The notes beneath the pieces were generated by a model that saw nothing but the letters and a program-made list of their open reading frames with translations, was not told where the DNA came from and made no database searches. Of a DNA stretch of 64,000 nt, positions 44,757-56,625 are shown in pieces (within the stretch, counting starts at the first letter, position 1; each line of letters starts with the position of its first letter). The DNA is taken from assembly GCF_036518555.1 (NCBI RefSeq), contig NZ_DATDMY010000269.1:1-64000 (forward strand), in the 5' to 3' direction. The DNA is from Dokdonella_A sp036518555. GTDB lineage: Bacteria > Pseudomonadota > Gammaproteobacteria > Xanthomonadales > Rhodanobacteraceae. The position numbers and the translations under genes are program-made.

Positions 44757-45144
44757 TGCAAACTCCTGGTGAGAGTCGGCACACGAATGTGCCGTGCCGG
44801 CGTTTCCGTCGAGGCGACCGAAAGACCAGGCAGCACCCAGCGTTCCCAAAGAAACCGCGCTGCAGGTGCGAAGATGGGCGGATCGCGGCCGGCATGGCCG
44901 ACGATTCCGGAATGAGGCGACGAAGCCGATCGGTACGGAACGCGGATCGCTGCGGATGGCGGCGATCGGGTGCGCTCCAGAGGGAAAACCGCGTAGCGGC
45001 GCAACAGACCGATGCACCATACACGAAGCAAGTCGTTTCGACCACCCTCGGCTCGGATCGATCCGTGGCGCGCCGTCGCGCGTTGACCGGAAATCCTGCC
45101 CGGCCTAGGCTGCTCGGCCGTATCCGCCGTGCGGTTCCGCATCC
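44757..45144. other. 388-bp intergenic gap between rhlE and gdx
   Basis: No gene is seen on either strand; the short open frames lack ribosome-binding sites and family resemblance. The right end holds the promoter of the gdx gene (45083-45111). The left end is the leader of rhlE; no convincing promoter for rhlE, riboswitch or terminator is visible. Confidence 0.6.
45083..45111 (+). promoter_or_regulatory. sigma-70 promoter of gdx
   Basis: TTGACC (45083-45088), a 17-nt spacer and TAGGCT (45106-45111) lie 34 nt before the ATG at 45145. The resulting leader is about 27 nt, too short for a guanidine riboswitch. Confidence 0.7.
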
Positions 45145-45480
45145 ATGTCGCTGCCCTGGCTCCATCTGCTCCTAGCCGGACTCGCCGAGATCGCATGGGC
45201 AGTCGGCCTCAAGTACACCGACGGCTTCTCGCGACCGTTGCCGACGCTCGGGACCGTCGCCGGCATGATCGTCAGCTTCTATTTCCTCGCGCTCGCGATG
45301 CGCCAGATCCCGCTCGGCACCGCGTACGCGGTCTGGACCGGCATCGGCGCCGTCGGCACCGTGATCCTCGGCATGCTGCTGTTCGGCGAATCGCGCGACG
45401 TCGCCCGGCTTGCCTGCATCGCGCTGATCCTCGCGGGCGTGATCGGACTCAAGTGGCTCGGTGGAGCAGGCCAGGCATGA
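45145..45480 (+). CDS. gdx: small multidrug resistance family guanidinium exporter (Gdx/SugE)
   Basis: Four-helix SMR transporter of 111 residues. AGLAEIAWAVGLKYTDGFSR at 11-30 holds the essential membrane glutamate and the W-A-V-G-L-K-Y-T pattern of the Gdx (SugE) subtype, which exports guanidinium in exchange for protons; EmrE-type drug pumps differ here. GTAYAVWTGIGAVGTVILGM is the other landmark. The protein works as an antiparallel dimer. Its stop overlaps the start of hslR (ATGA), so the two are co-translated from the promoter at 45083. Confidence 0.92.
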   Translation: MSLPWLHLLLAGLAEIAWAVGLKYTDGFSRPLPTLGTVAGMIVSFYFLALAMRQIPLGTAYAVWTGIGAVGTVILGMLLFGESRDVARLACIALILAGVIGLKWLGGAGQA

Positions 45481-45899
45481 CGAGGCAAGCCGCGCGCGCC
45501 GGTGGCGAATCGCGCGCGGGCGTGCGCCTCGACGTCTGGTTGTGGGCCGCGCGCTTCTTCAAGACGCGCTCGCTCGCCAAGCAGGCGATCGAGGGCGGCA
45601 AGATCGAACTCGCCGAGGGCAGCGCGCGTCCGGCGCGGCTCGTGCACGTCGGCGACCGCCTGCGCATCGCCCGCGGCGAGGAGCGCTACGAAGTCGACGT
45701 GCTCGAACTCGGCGAAGCGCGCGGGCCGGCGAGCGCCGCTCAGCGCCTGTATGGCGAAACGGAGTCCGGCCGCGCCGCACGCCTCGCCGCCGCCGAGCAG
45801 CGCCGACTCACGGGGGCCGGGTACGCGAAACCGCCGGGCAAGCCCGACAAGCGTGCGCGACGCCTGATCCGCGCCCTCGGCGACATCGACGCGCTGTAG
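45477..45899 (+). CDS. hslR: S4-domain RNA-binding protein, heat-shock protein 15 type
   Basis: HslR (Hsp15) homologue, 140 residues, which in E. coli binds 50S subunits carrying stranded peptidyl-tRNA and moves the tRNA for rescue. The S4 domain RLDVWLWAARFFKTRSLAKQ (about 17-36), then GKIELAEGSARPARLVHVGD, is typical. A basic C-terminal helix (KPDKRARRLIRALGDIDAL) matches HslR. ATG 45477 lies in the gdx stop. The last 160 nt are also read on the other strand as the end of the acyltransferase gene, an unusual convergent overlap. Confidence 0.92.
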   Translation: MTRQAARAGGESRAGVRLDVWLWAARFFKTRSLAKQAIEGGKIELAEGSARPARLVHVGDRLRIARGEERYEVDVLELGEARGPASAAQRLYGETESGRAARLAAAEQRRLTGAGYAKPPGKPDKRARRLIRALGDIDAL

Positions 45900-48060
45900 G
45901 GGCCGGGTCGGTCGTAGGTCGTCGGATTCGCGCGCACGTCGCGCAGGACGCGATCGAAATCGTCGCGCAGCACGCGATTCGCGTATGCGCTCAGGTGATC
46001 GCCGTCGAAGAACAGCGGCTTGCTGTCGAGCATCGCGGTGCATACGGCGCCAGGGCAGAGAACCGGGAACGGATCCCAGACCTGCAGCGCGGGCATGCGC
46101 CGCGCGATGCGCTCGAGGCTGTCGAGCACCGGTCGGCGATAACGCTCGAGTTCTTCGCGCTGCATCTCGAGGCCCGCCGCGCAGGCGGGATTCGCGCGAT
46201 CGAACCAATCCGCGCAGCGGAAGGCCGGCGCGCGGAACACCGGCTTCGGCGCATCGACGATGATCCGCATGCCGGTGCGCGCCAAAGGGGCGAGTTGCGC
46301 GATCAGCGCGTTCTCCGTTGCAGCTCGCCGCGCCTTCGCGGGAGCGCCGTTCATGCTTTCGCGCGCCGCGGCCTCGTCGAGCGGCGCGTACTGGCTGCTG
46401 AGGCGGGCCAGGCGCAGCGCGGCGAGCAGGACGACGTCTCCCGGGCGTCCCCGGGCGACCATGTCGTCGATCGCAGCCTTCGCGCGTTGCGGACAGGCGC
46501 CCTGTTCGCGCTCCGGTTGCAGGCTGGCGAACGTGCAGCCCGGATTGCTATAGAAGACGATCGTGGCGCCGGTACGGAGCGCGTGTTCGGTGAGCAGGGT
46601 CAGGTACGCGCCGGCATGCGAATCGCCGAGGACGAAGACGTTCGGCGTCGGCGCCGTGGCCGCCGCACATCCGCTCGGCGCGTAGATCACGACGGCATCG
46701 GTGCCCGCCGCAGCCGCGAGACGGGTTTCGAGGCGGCACCCGGGAACGTCCGGCAGCGCGACGACCGCGCCGGGATACCAGTCGTCGGCATGGCGCGTGA
46801 CGGTGGAGAGCGACAGCGAGCCGGGCGCGGCGATGAGCCGCGTCGATAGCCAGTATCCTCCGCCGATCGATGCGAGGCCGAGCGCGACGACCGCGACGCG
46901 TGGCCACGCGCGCAGTCGCCGCGAGTAACGCAACGGTCGTTCCACGGCATGGAACGATGCCATCGCGAGCGCGAAGGTCGTGCACAGTGCGGCAGCGCGC
47001 GTCGATGCCGTGTCGAGGCCGCAGGTCCAGCGGAACGTCACGAACACGGGCCAGTGCCACAGGTACAGCGAATACGACAGGCGCCCGATGGAGGTCGCGA
47101 TGCGACTGCCGAGCATGCCGCGCAGCGCGCCGCCGCTGCCGCGGTGCAGGAAACCGAGCAGTCCGAGCGTGCCGAGCACGGGCAGTACGGCGCCCGGGAA
47201 CGGAAAATCCGCCGGGTTCGAGCGCAGCAGGCAGGCCGCCAGGACGGCTGCGGACAACCATGCGCCTGCCGCGGCGAAAGGACGCGTCCGCGATTCGGCG
47301 CCGGCCGGCGAGTCGCGCCATGCGAGCGCCTGGTAGAGGAGCACGCCCGCGGCGAGTTCGAACAGTCGGCTCGTGACCAGGAAGAAGCCTGCCGCGGGAT
47401 CCGAGCGCCCGAGCTGCGACCCTCGCGCGATGGAAGCGCACAGAGCGATCGCGAACAGCGCGACCGAGGCCGCGCGCCAACGGGCACCGCGCGTCCAGGC
47501 GAAGAACAGCAGCGGAAAGATCAGGTAGAACTGTTCCTCGACGCCGAGCGACCACGTGTGCATGTACGGGTTGTAGTCGATCGCAGGCGAAAAGTAGTTC
47601 TCGCGATGGTAGGCGAGGAAGTAGTTGCTCAATCCGAAGAACGCGTACAGGCCCGTCGTCTCGTTCGCATTGCTGAGCCATGCGGCGGGGATCAACAGCT
47701 TCGATGCGAGCGCGGTCAGCAGCAGGCACGCCAGCAGCGCGGGCACGATGCGTCGCATGCGGCGCGCGTAGAACCACGACAGGAAGGCGACGATGCCACC
47801 GTGCTTCCAGGCGGCGACCGAGCCGGCGACGACGAAACCGGAGATCGCGAAGAAGATGTCGACGCCGGCGAATCCGCCCGGCAGCCAGCCTGCGTCGAGG
47901 TGATAGGCGAGCACCGCGAGGACGGCGAGCGCCCGCAGGCCGTCGACGTGTGCGACGTGCGAGGTCGACGTCGCGCGGTCGATCGCCGCGGCGCCGCGCG
48001 CGGCCTCCGGAACGGGGCCGACTTCGCGGATCGTCCCGGAGGCGACGCCGACGGCAGCGT

Positions 48061-48064
<4 letters not shown>
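45740..48064 (-). CDS. membrane acyltransferase-3/SGNH fusion (OafA type)
   Basis: Surface-polysaccharide acyltransferase of the OafA type, 774 residues. The acyltransferase-3 membrane domain starts HVDGLRALAVLAVLAYHLDAGWLP at about 38 (Asp-Gly-Leu-Arg and catalytic His) and has FFAISGFVVAG, ARRMRRIVPALL and HTWSLGVEEQFYLIFPLLFF with key residues W-S-L-x-x-E-x-x-F. The periplasmic SGNH domain has VFVLGDSHAGAYL with the nucleophile serine and FFDGDHLSAYA with Asp-x-x-His. It starts at GTG 48064 within the mutS stop (GTGA). The last roughly 50 residues (arginine-rich, past ANPTTYDRPG) lie antisense to hslR and match no domain, so they may be an accidental extension. Confidence 0.9.
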
Positions 48065-50673
<2,609 letters not shown>

Positions 50674-50722
50674 CCGGTCCGACCTGGCGGGTTGACCGGT
50701 TAGTCTAGCGCGCGCGGTATGC

Positions 50723-51787
50723 CTATGCGGGCCCGTCGAAGGCGTCGTCGAAGATCGCGTCGGGCGGTATCCAGACCGGCGCACCGATCGACTGCATGCC
50801 GGTGCCAGGCCCGGCGATCACCTGCAGGGGCGCGACGTCGCCGTCGTCGTCGAGGCCGAACACGAGCAGCTTGTTGTCCGTCGTCACGGAGTCGGCGCTG
50901 ATGCTCGCGACGAGGCGGCGGCGCAGCGGATCGATCGCGAGGCCGAGCAGGTGCGAGCCCGACGGCAGCTCGAGGCCGGTCGCCGTACCGGCGATCACGC
51001 GCAGCGGCGCGACGTCGCCGTCGTCGTCGTCGTGGAACGCGAGGATGCGCGCGGAGACCGAGCCGTCGGGAAGACGCGTGTTGGCGCCGACGAACAACAC
51101 GTGCGCCTGCGCGTCCCAGGCGATGCCGCCGAGCCATCCTCCGAGGCCGGCGAGCTCGCCCTTGATCACGCGCTTGGGCGCGGTGTTGCCGGCGTCCGCG
51201 CGGTTGAACACGAGTACCTTCGGCGCGAACGATGGCGCGAAGTCGCTGTCGGTGAGCGCCACTTCGTCGCTCGCGGCGAGGTAGGCGAGGGAGCCCGGAT
51301 AGTTGAGCTGGGTCACGCTCGTCGATGAGCCGCCCCAGTCGAGCAGATGCAGCCATGGCGCCGAACCGCTCGCGTCGAGCGCGAAGCCGACCAGGCAGCA
51401 GCCGCTTGCGGTCGTGAGGAGTTCACCGTGCGCGGCATCGGTGAGGACCGTGCGCGCCTGGCCGAGGATCGGCGCGTCGAGCACGCGCAGCGGCGCGACG
51501 TCGCCGTCGGCGTAGGCGGGGAACACGCGGATCGCCTGGCCCCAGAAGTCGGCGACGTAGACGACGCCTTCGTTCGCCTCGAAGCTTCCGCCGGTCGCCG
51601 ACACGATCGTCGATTGCGGACCACCGAGCACGCGCAGCGGCAGCGCGTCGCCGTCCGCGTCGTCCGCGAACGCGCGCAGCGGTTGCGGCGTGAGGCCGCC
51701 GTCGCCGTAGCTGCCGATCAGGATGTCGGCACGAGCGGAAACGGCGACGAGCGAGAAGACGACGGCGACGGCCAGCGAGCGGATCAT
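50723..51787 (-). CDS. exported beta-propeller-like repeat protein
   Basis: A 354-residue exported protein (signal MIRSLAVAVVFSLVAVSARA). It has at least five repeats built on D-G-D-x-x-P-L-R/Q-V-I/L-x-G, for example DGDVAPLRVIAGTATGL, DGDVAPLQVIAGPGTGM and DGDALPLRVLGGPQS. Each repeat adds strands such as ARILAFHDDDDG and KLLVFGLDDDG, and the whole resembles a YVTN/NHL-like propeller. The aspartate-rich loops could bind calcium. The C-terminus (DAIFDDAFDGPA) resembles short surface-protein tails in Lysobacterales with a conserved F-D-D-G-F/A-D motif. No enzymatic residues are evident; function unknown. Confidence 0.78.
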   Translation of the reverse strand: MIRSLAVAVVFSLVAVSARADILIGSYGDGGLTPQPLRAFADDADGDALPLRVLGGPQSTIVSATGGSFEANEGVVYVADFWGQAIRVFPAYADGDVAPLRVLDAPILGQARTVLTDAAHGELLTTASGCCLVGFALDASGSAPWLHLLDWGGSSTSVTQLNYPGSLAYLAASDEVALTDSDFAPSFAPKVLVFNRADAGNTAPKRVIKGELAGLGGWLGGIAWDAQAHVLFVGANTRLPDGSVSARILAFHDDDDGDVAPLRVIAGTATGLELPSGSHLLGLAIDPLRRRLVASISADSVTTDNKLLVFGLDDDGDVAPLQVIAGPGTGMQSIGAPVWIPPDAIFDDAFDGPA

Positions 51788-51860
51788 GGATGCACCTCCT
51801 GTTTCCTCCCCATACGCGGTCCGGCGACGAATCCCCGAACCGGCACGGCGATCGGCGGAA

Positions 51861-53498
51861 TCAGGCGGGCACGAGGTCGAATGCGATCGTCAGGCGCGTG
51901 CCCGTGCCCGGGTGGAATGGCCGCGTGCCGTGCCACATCCACGAAGGGAACAGCACGAGCAGTCCCGGCTCCGGCTTGACCAGGTAGTCCGGCGGCAGCG
52001 CCGTCGGCGTCGGCACGCCGCATTCGCCGAACGTGAGCCAGCCGGCGCCGTCGCGATCGCCCATTCCGGGTGGCAATTCGATGTAGCACGCCGAGGAAAG
52101 CCAGCCCTTGCCGTGGAAATGGCTCACGTGATGGCCGCTGCTGCGCAAGCGCACGGACCACATGTCGCCGACGCGGCAAGCCCCCGTGTTGCGCCTGCGG
52201 AATGGATCGCTGCCCGAACCGAGCAGGTCCAGGTAGTCGCGCACGGGCGCCGCGATCGCGCGCGCGAACGCTCGGATGGCGGGCTCCGCGGCGCGCTCGG
52301 GGTCGATCGACACCTGGGTGCCGTGGCGCAGCGTCTGGTGCACCGGGTGCGCGTGCAGCACGTGGCGCCGGTGCAATGCCGCGGCGAGGTCGCGCAGGTA
52401 GGACGGCAGGTCGTTCCAGCCGGCCGGAGTTTCGAGCATCGCCGCGCGCACGAACGCGCCGTAGTTGCAGGTGGCCCCGTGGCGCTCGTCCCCGAGCAGG
52501 CGCCACGCGCTCGTGCGCAGGGCCATCGCGTGGCCGTCGTGTGGATCGCGACGCAGCAGTTCGCCGGTCACGTCGATGACGTCGCGCGCGCGGCCGAGCG
52601 CGAGCAGGATGTCCGCGAGCGCGGCGAAGACGTCAGTGCGGTTCGCCGCGCATCGCTGCGCGCGCTCGATGTGCGCCAGCGCGCGCGGAGCGTCGAAGCC
52701 GATCGCGAGCTGCGCAGCGGCCAGATGCAGGTCCGGTTGTTCCGGCGCGAGCGCGAGGCCTGCGGCGAGCGCCGAATAGCCGCGTTCGAGTTGTCCGGCG
52801 CTTTCGAGCAGTCGCGCCTTCGCGATGCGCAACGTCGCGAGCGACGGCGACGCGCGCAGGGCCGCGTCGAGTTCGGTCGCCGCGGCCGCCGCGTCGCCGC
52901 TGCGCATCCAGACGAGCTCGGCGAGATTCGTATGCGCGGGTACGTGCGTGGGGCAGAGCCGCAGCACGTCGCGGAACTGCGCTTCGGCCTCGTCGAGGCG
53001 TCCGCCGTCGAACAGCGCACGCGCGAGCACGAAGCGGGCACCGGCGCTGTCCGCGCCCTTGGCGATCGCGCTCCGCGCGGCGCGCGCGGCGGCTTCGTAC
53101 TGGCCATGCTGGGCGAAGGCGACCGCGAGGCCGAGTTCGGCCTTGCCGTCGTGCGGAGACGCCGCGATCGCTTCGTGGAAAGCCGGTATCGCGGCCTCGG
53201 CCCGCTCTGCCGCAAGCAACGCCTGCGCGCGCAGCAGCAGCAGTTCGGGCGGCACGCGCAGCGTCGTCGCGACGGCCCGCTCGAGCACCTCGGCCGCCTC
53301 GGCCGGGCGATCGCCAGCGAGGAGCACGCGACCGAGCAAGGTCATGGCAGGAACGTCACGCGGCCGATGCACCAGCGCATCGCGCAGCACGCGCTCCGCG
53401 TCGCCGGTCCTTCCCTCGCGCAGCAGGCGCGAGGCCCGTTCGAGCCGCGCCTGTGCATCGTCGGGGCGGCTTCCGATGTCGACGTGTGCGTTCAGCAC
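51861..53498 (-). CDS. TPR-repeat protein with C-terminal 2OG-Fe(II) oxygenase domain
   Basis: Two-part protein of about 545 residues. The N-terminal 330 residues are tetratricopeptide repeats (ARLERASRLLREGRTGDAER, AELGLAVAFAQHGQYEAAAR, PAHTNLAELVWMRSGDAAAA). The C-terminal 180 residues match the putative 2OG-Fe(II) oxygenase family PF13759. Landmarks are SSGHHVSHFHGKGWLSSACY (iron-binding His region), GWLTFGECGVPT, LLVLFPSWMWHGTRPF (second His) and GTRLTIAFDL (2-oxoglutarate Arg). GTG 53498 is a tentative start, as no ribosome-binding site is clear and the frame is open to 53750. A peptidyl hydroxylase acting on a TPR-bound partner is one possibility. Confidence 0.82.
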   Translation of the reverse strand: MLNAHVDIGSRPDDAQARLERASRLLREGRTGDAERVLRDALVHRPRDVPAMTLLGRVLLAGDRPAEAAEVLERAVATTLRVPPELLLLRAQALLAAERAEAAIPAFHEAIAASPHDGKAELGLAVAFAQHGQYEAAARAARSAIAKGADSAGARFVLARALFDGGRLDEAEAQFRDVLRLCPTHVPAHTNLAELVWMRSGDAAAAATELDAALRASPSLATLRIAKARLLESAGQLERGYSALAAGLALAPEQPDLHLAAAQLAIGFDAPRALAHIERAQRCAANRTDVFAALADILLALGRARDVIDVTGELLRRDPHDGHAMALRTSAWRLLGDERHGATCNYGAFVRAAMLETPAGWNDLPSYLRDLAAALHRRHVLHAHPVHQTLRHGTQVSIDPERAAEPAIRAFARAIAAPVRDYLDLLGSGSDPFRRRNTGACRVGDMWSVRLRSSGHHVSHFHGKGWLSSACYIELPPGMGDRDGAGWLTFGECGVPTPTALPPDYLVKPEPGLLVLFPSWMWHGTRPFHPGTGTRLTIAFDLVPA

Positions 53499-53749
53499 GC
53501 GCGTGCACCGCTGCGCGTGGCGCGACGCCGCCAGGCGGCGCCGGGAGAGAGGTATGCCGGCATGAACCCCTACGAGTCGCGAAACGCGTGCGACGCACGC
53601 TGTCCAAAGGATTACGTACGATGCACGACGTAAGCTTGCTTTGGGCAGATCGATCGCGTTGCCGGAATTGCGCGAATGAGGGTGCGACCCGAGCGACTCT
53701 CGTCGCAACGCGGTCGATGGACGCCCGAGCCTGGCGTCGCGGATACCCA

Positions 53750-53778
53750 TTGCGGATCCACGTCCGAACCCATACTCT
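53750..53778 (+). promoter_or_regulatory. candidate promoter of the nrdAB riboswitch leader
   Basis: TTGCGG (53750-53755), a 17-nt spacer and TACTCT (53773-53778) would start transcription near 53785, at the left end of the cobalamin aptamer. The 250 bp between this and the TPR gene hold no other recognisable element. Confidence 0.55.
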
Positions 53779-53784
53779 TGTGTT

Positions 53785-53975
53785 CGTCGATGGCGCCCAG
53801 CACAACATCTGGGCCGCCGGCCTCATGCCGGCGAGGGGAATTCCGGTGCGAATCCGGAGCTGCCCCGCAACGGTGGTCGGGAACGAACGATGTGGGCGAC
53901 GGGCCGCGAGGCCCGCCGTCGCGTCCACTAGGAGAGGGTTTCCCTCGCGCCCGCAAGTCCGAATACCTGCCCGAC
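53785..53975 (+). ncRNA. cobalamin (B12) riboswitch of nrdAB
   Basis: Adenosylcobalamin aptamer upstream of class I ribonucleotide reductase. The conserved core is GAGGGGAATTCCGGTGCGAA (53833-53852) and GCTGCCCCGCAAC (53859-53871), the B12-box region, with AAGTCCGAATACCTGCC (53955-53971) as the closing 3' consensus. About 220 nt of GC-rich leader follow before ATG 54199, with alternative hairpins (e.g. GGCCCTC...GAGGGGCC near 54010-54030). The nrdA Shine-Dalgarno can also pair: GGAG-AAG-CTCC. Binding of B12 normally turns the gene off. Confidence 0.93.
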
Positions 53976-54198
53976 CGTCGCGCCTCCCCGGCGTGGCGCA
54001 GGCTCGAAGGCCCTCGTGGGAGGGGCCGGTCGGGAGATGGGCGTCCCGTCGGGGCCTCCGTCCCTTCGTCCGTGTCCGACTGCCGGTCTTCTTTCGCTCG
54101 CGGGAGCGATGGCCGGCGGGGTGCGGACGATCGTCTCGATCCGCGCGTCGTCGTGCCGTTCTTCTCGCGGGTCCACCGATCGCGAAGGAGAAGCTCCG

Positions 54199-56625
54199 AT
54201 GACCATCCCCGAAGCCGGCGAGGCCGTTGCGCCCGCGGCCGTCGCTGCAGCGCCGACCCAGTCCGATTTCCGCCTCACGGCGCCGCATGCGGCGCCGGCG
54301 TCGATGTGCGTCACCAAACGCTCCGGCGCGAAGGAGCCGGTGGATCTCGAGAAAATCGTGCGCGCGGTCGCGCGTTGCTGCGATGGCCTCGCCGACGTCG
54401 ATCCGATGCGCGTCGCGCTGAAGACGATCGCAGGCCTCTACGACGGCGCCTCGACGCGCGAGCTGGACGAGCTGTCGATCCGCACCGCCGCGTCGTTGAT
54501 CGCCGAGGAGCCGGAGTATTCGAAGGTCGCCGCGCGCCTGCTCGCCGGCTACGTCGACAAGGAGGTGCACGGACTCGGCGTGCACTCGTTCTCGCAGTCG
54601 ATCCGCCTCGGTCACGACGCCGGGCTGATCAACGACCGCGTGCTCGCGTTCGTCGAGGCGAACGCGCGCAAGCTCAACGACGCGATCGATCCGGCGCATA
54701 CGCGCCGCCTGGAGTACTTCGGCCTGCGCACGCTGTACGACCGCTACCTGCTCAGGCATCCGACCCTGCGGCAGGCGATCGAGACGCCGCAGCACTTCTG
54801 GCTTCGCGTCGCGTGCGCCCTCTGCGACCAGGCCGCCGATGCGATCGAGCTGTACGGGCTGTTCGCCCGCCTCGACTACGTGCCGAGTTCGCCGACGCTC
54901 TTCAACGCCGGCACGCGCCACGAACAGCTCTCGAGCTGTTTCCTGCTCGACTCGCCCGACGATTCGCTCGAGGCGATCTACGACACCTATCGCGACGTCG
55001 CGCTGCTGTCGAAGTTCTCCGGCGGCATCGGTGTCGCATGGCACCGCGTGCGTTCGGAGGGCTCGCTGATCCGCTCGACCAACGGGCTCGGCAACGGCAT
55101 CGTTCCATGGCTGAAGACGCTCGATTCGTCGGTCGCCGCCGTCAACCAGGGCGGCAAGCGCAAGGGCGCGGCCTGCGTCTACCTCGAGCCGTGGCACGCC
55201 GACGTCGAGGCGTTCCTCGAGTTGCGCGACAACACGGGCGACGAGGCGCGCCGGACGCACCACCTCAACCTGGCCAACTGGATCCCCGACCTGTTCATGC
55301 GTCGCGTCGACGCCGACGCCGACTGGTCGCTGTTCGATCCGAAGGACGTCCCGACTTTGCCGGACCTGTGGGGCGAGGCGTTCGAGAACGCCTACGCGCA
55401 GGCCGAGGCACGAGGCCTCGCGCGCAGGACGATCAAGGCACGCGACCTGTACGCGCGCATGATGCGCACGCTCGCGCAAACCGGCAACGGCTGGATGACG
55501 TTCAAGGATGCCTGCAATCGCGCGTGCAACCAGACCGCGCGCGACGGCAACACGGTGCATCTGTCGAACCTGTGCACCGAGATCGTCGAGGTCACGCGAT
55601 CCGGCGAAACGGCCGTGTGCAACCTCGGCTCGATCAATCTCGCGCAGCATCACGACGGCGTCGCGTTCGACTTCGACAGGCTCGCGCACACGGTGCAGGT
55701 CGCGGTACGGCAGCTCGATCGCGTGATCGACCTCAACTTCTATCCGATCGAACCCGCGCGCGCGTCGAACCTGCGCTGGCGGCCGGTCGGGCTCGGCCTG
55801 ATGGGCCTGCAGGACGTGTTCTTCGCGCTGCGCCTCCCGTTCGACGGCGCCGCCGCGCGCGAACTGTCAGCGCGCATATCCGAAGAGATCTACTACTGGG
55901 CATTGCGCACCTCGCTCGAACTCGCGCGCGAGAAGGGAGCGCATCCCGCCTTCGCGCAGACGCGGGCGGCGCTCGGCGAACTGCAGTTCGACGCCTGGAA
56001 CGTCGCACCGCGCGACGCAGCGCGCTGGAACGCGCTGCGCGAAGAGATTCGCGTGCACGGCTTGCGCAACTCGCTGCTCGTCGCGATCGCGCCGACCGCG
56101 ACGATCGCCTCGATCGCCGGTTGCTACGAGTGCATCGAGCCGCAGCTGTCGAACCTTTTCAAGCGCGAGACGCTGTCGGGCGATTTCCTGCAGGTCAATC
56201 GCTACCTCGTCGACGAGCTCAAGCGCCTCGGCCTGTGGACCGCGGATGTCCGCGACGCGATCAAGCTCGCCGAAGGTTCGGTGCAGTCGATCGCGGCGCT
56301 ACCGGAGGAACTGCGCACGATCTATCGCACGGTGTGGGAGACGCCGATGCGCGCGCTCATCGACATGGCGGCCGACCGCGGTGCATTCATCGACCAGAGC
56401 CAGTCGCTGAACCTGTTCATCGAGAACCCGAGCATCGGCCAGCTGTCGAGCATGTACATGTACGCTTGGAAGCGCGGGCTGAAGACCACGTACTACCTGC
56501 GTTCGCGTCCTGCGACGCGCATTGCGAAGGCGACCGTCGGCGGCACCCCGGCCAGGGCATACGACGACGGCGCAGCCGTTGCGTGCTCGCTCGAGAACCC
56601 GCAAGCGTGCGAGGCCTGCCAATGA
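54199..56625 (+). CDS. nrdA: class I ribonucleoside-diphosphate reductase alpha subunit
   Basis: Large subunit of oxygen-dependent class I ribonucleotide reductase, reducing ribonucleotides to deoxyribonucleotides. The 808-residue product has an N-terminal ATP-cone-like region (VTKRSGAKEPVDLEKIVRAV). The substrate-site cysteine is in QLSSCFLLDSPDDS; the radical-site Asn, Cys and Glu are in LSNLCTEIVEV; AVCNLGSINLAQH holds the second redox cysteine. The C-terminal CEACQ gives the shuttle pair Cys804/Cys807. AAGGAG precedes ATG 54199. The stop overlaps nrdB by 4 nt. The B12 riboswitch upstream should repress this gene when cobalamin is plentiful. Confidence 0.97.
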   Translation: MTIPEAGEAVAPAAVAAAPTQSDFRLTAPHAAPASMCVTKRSGAKEPVDLEKIVRAVARCCDGLADVDPMRVALKTIAGLYDGASTRELDELSIRTAASLIAEEPEYSKVAARLLAGYVDKEVHGLGVHSFSQSIRLGHDAGLINDRVLAFVEANARKLNDAIDPAHTRRLEYFGLRTLYDRYLLRHPTLRQAIETPQHFWLRVACALCDQAADAIELYGLFARLDYVPSSPTLFNAGTRHEQLSSCFLLDSPDDSLEAIYDTYRDVALLSKFSGGIGVAWHRVRSEGSLIRSTNGLGNGIVPWLKTLDSSVAAVNQGGKRKGAACVYLEPWHADVEAFLELRDNTGDEARRTHHLNLANWIPDLFMRRVDADADWSLFDPKDVPTLPDLWGEAFENAYAQAEARGLARRTIKARDLYARMMRTLAQTGNGWMTFKDACNRACNQTARDGNTVHLSNLCTEIVEVTRSGETAVCNLGSINLAQHHDGVAFDFDRLAHTVQVAVRQLDRVIDLNFYPIEPARASNLRWRPVGLGLMGLQDVFFALRLPFDGAAARELSARISEEIYYWALRTSLELAREKGAHPAFAQTRAALGELQFDAWNVAPRDAARWNALREEIRVHGLRNSLLVAIAPTATIASIAGCYECIEPQLSNLFKRETLSGDFLQVNRYLVDELKRLGLWTADVRDAIKLAEGSVQSIAALPEELRTIYRTVWETPMRALIDMAADRGAFIDQSQSLNLFIENPSIGQLSSMYMYAWKRGLKTTYYLRSRPATRIAKATVGGTPARAYDDGAAVACSLENPQACEACQ

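Noticed and set aside
45112..45144. Guanidine riboswitch upstream of gdx
   Set aside because: The leader after the predicted promoter is only about 27 nt, and no ykkC or mini-ykkC ACGR hairpins are seen.
53676..54198. Coding sequence upstream of nrdA or nrdB in the open frames that extend through the leader
   Set aside because: The region is the B12 riboswitch leader; the translated extension is low-complexity and the nrdA start has a proper ribosome-binding site.
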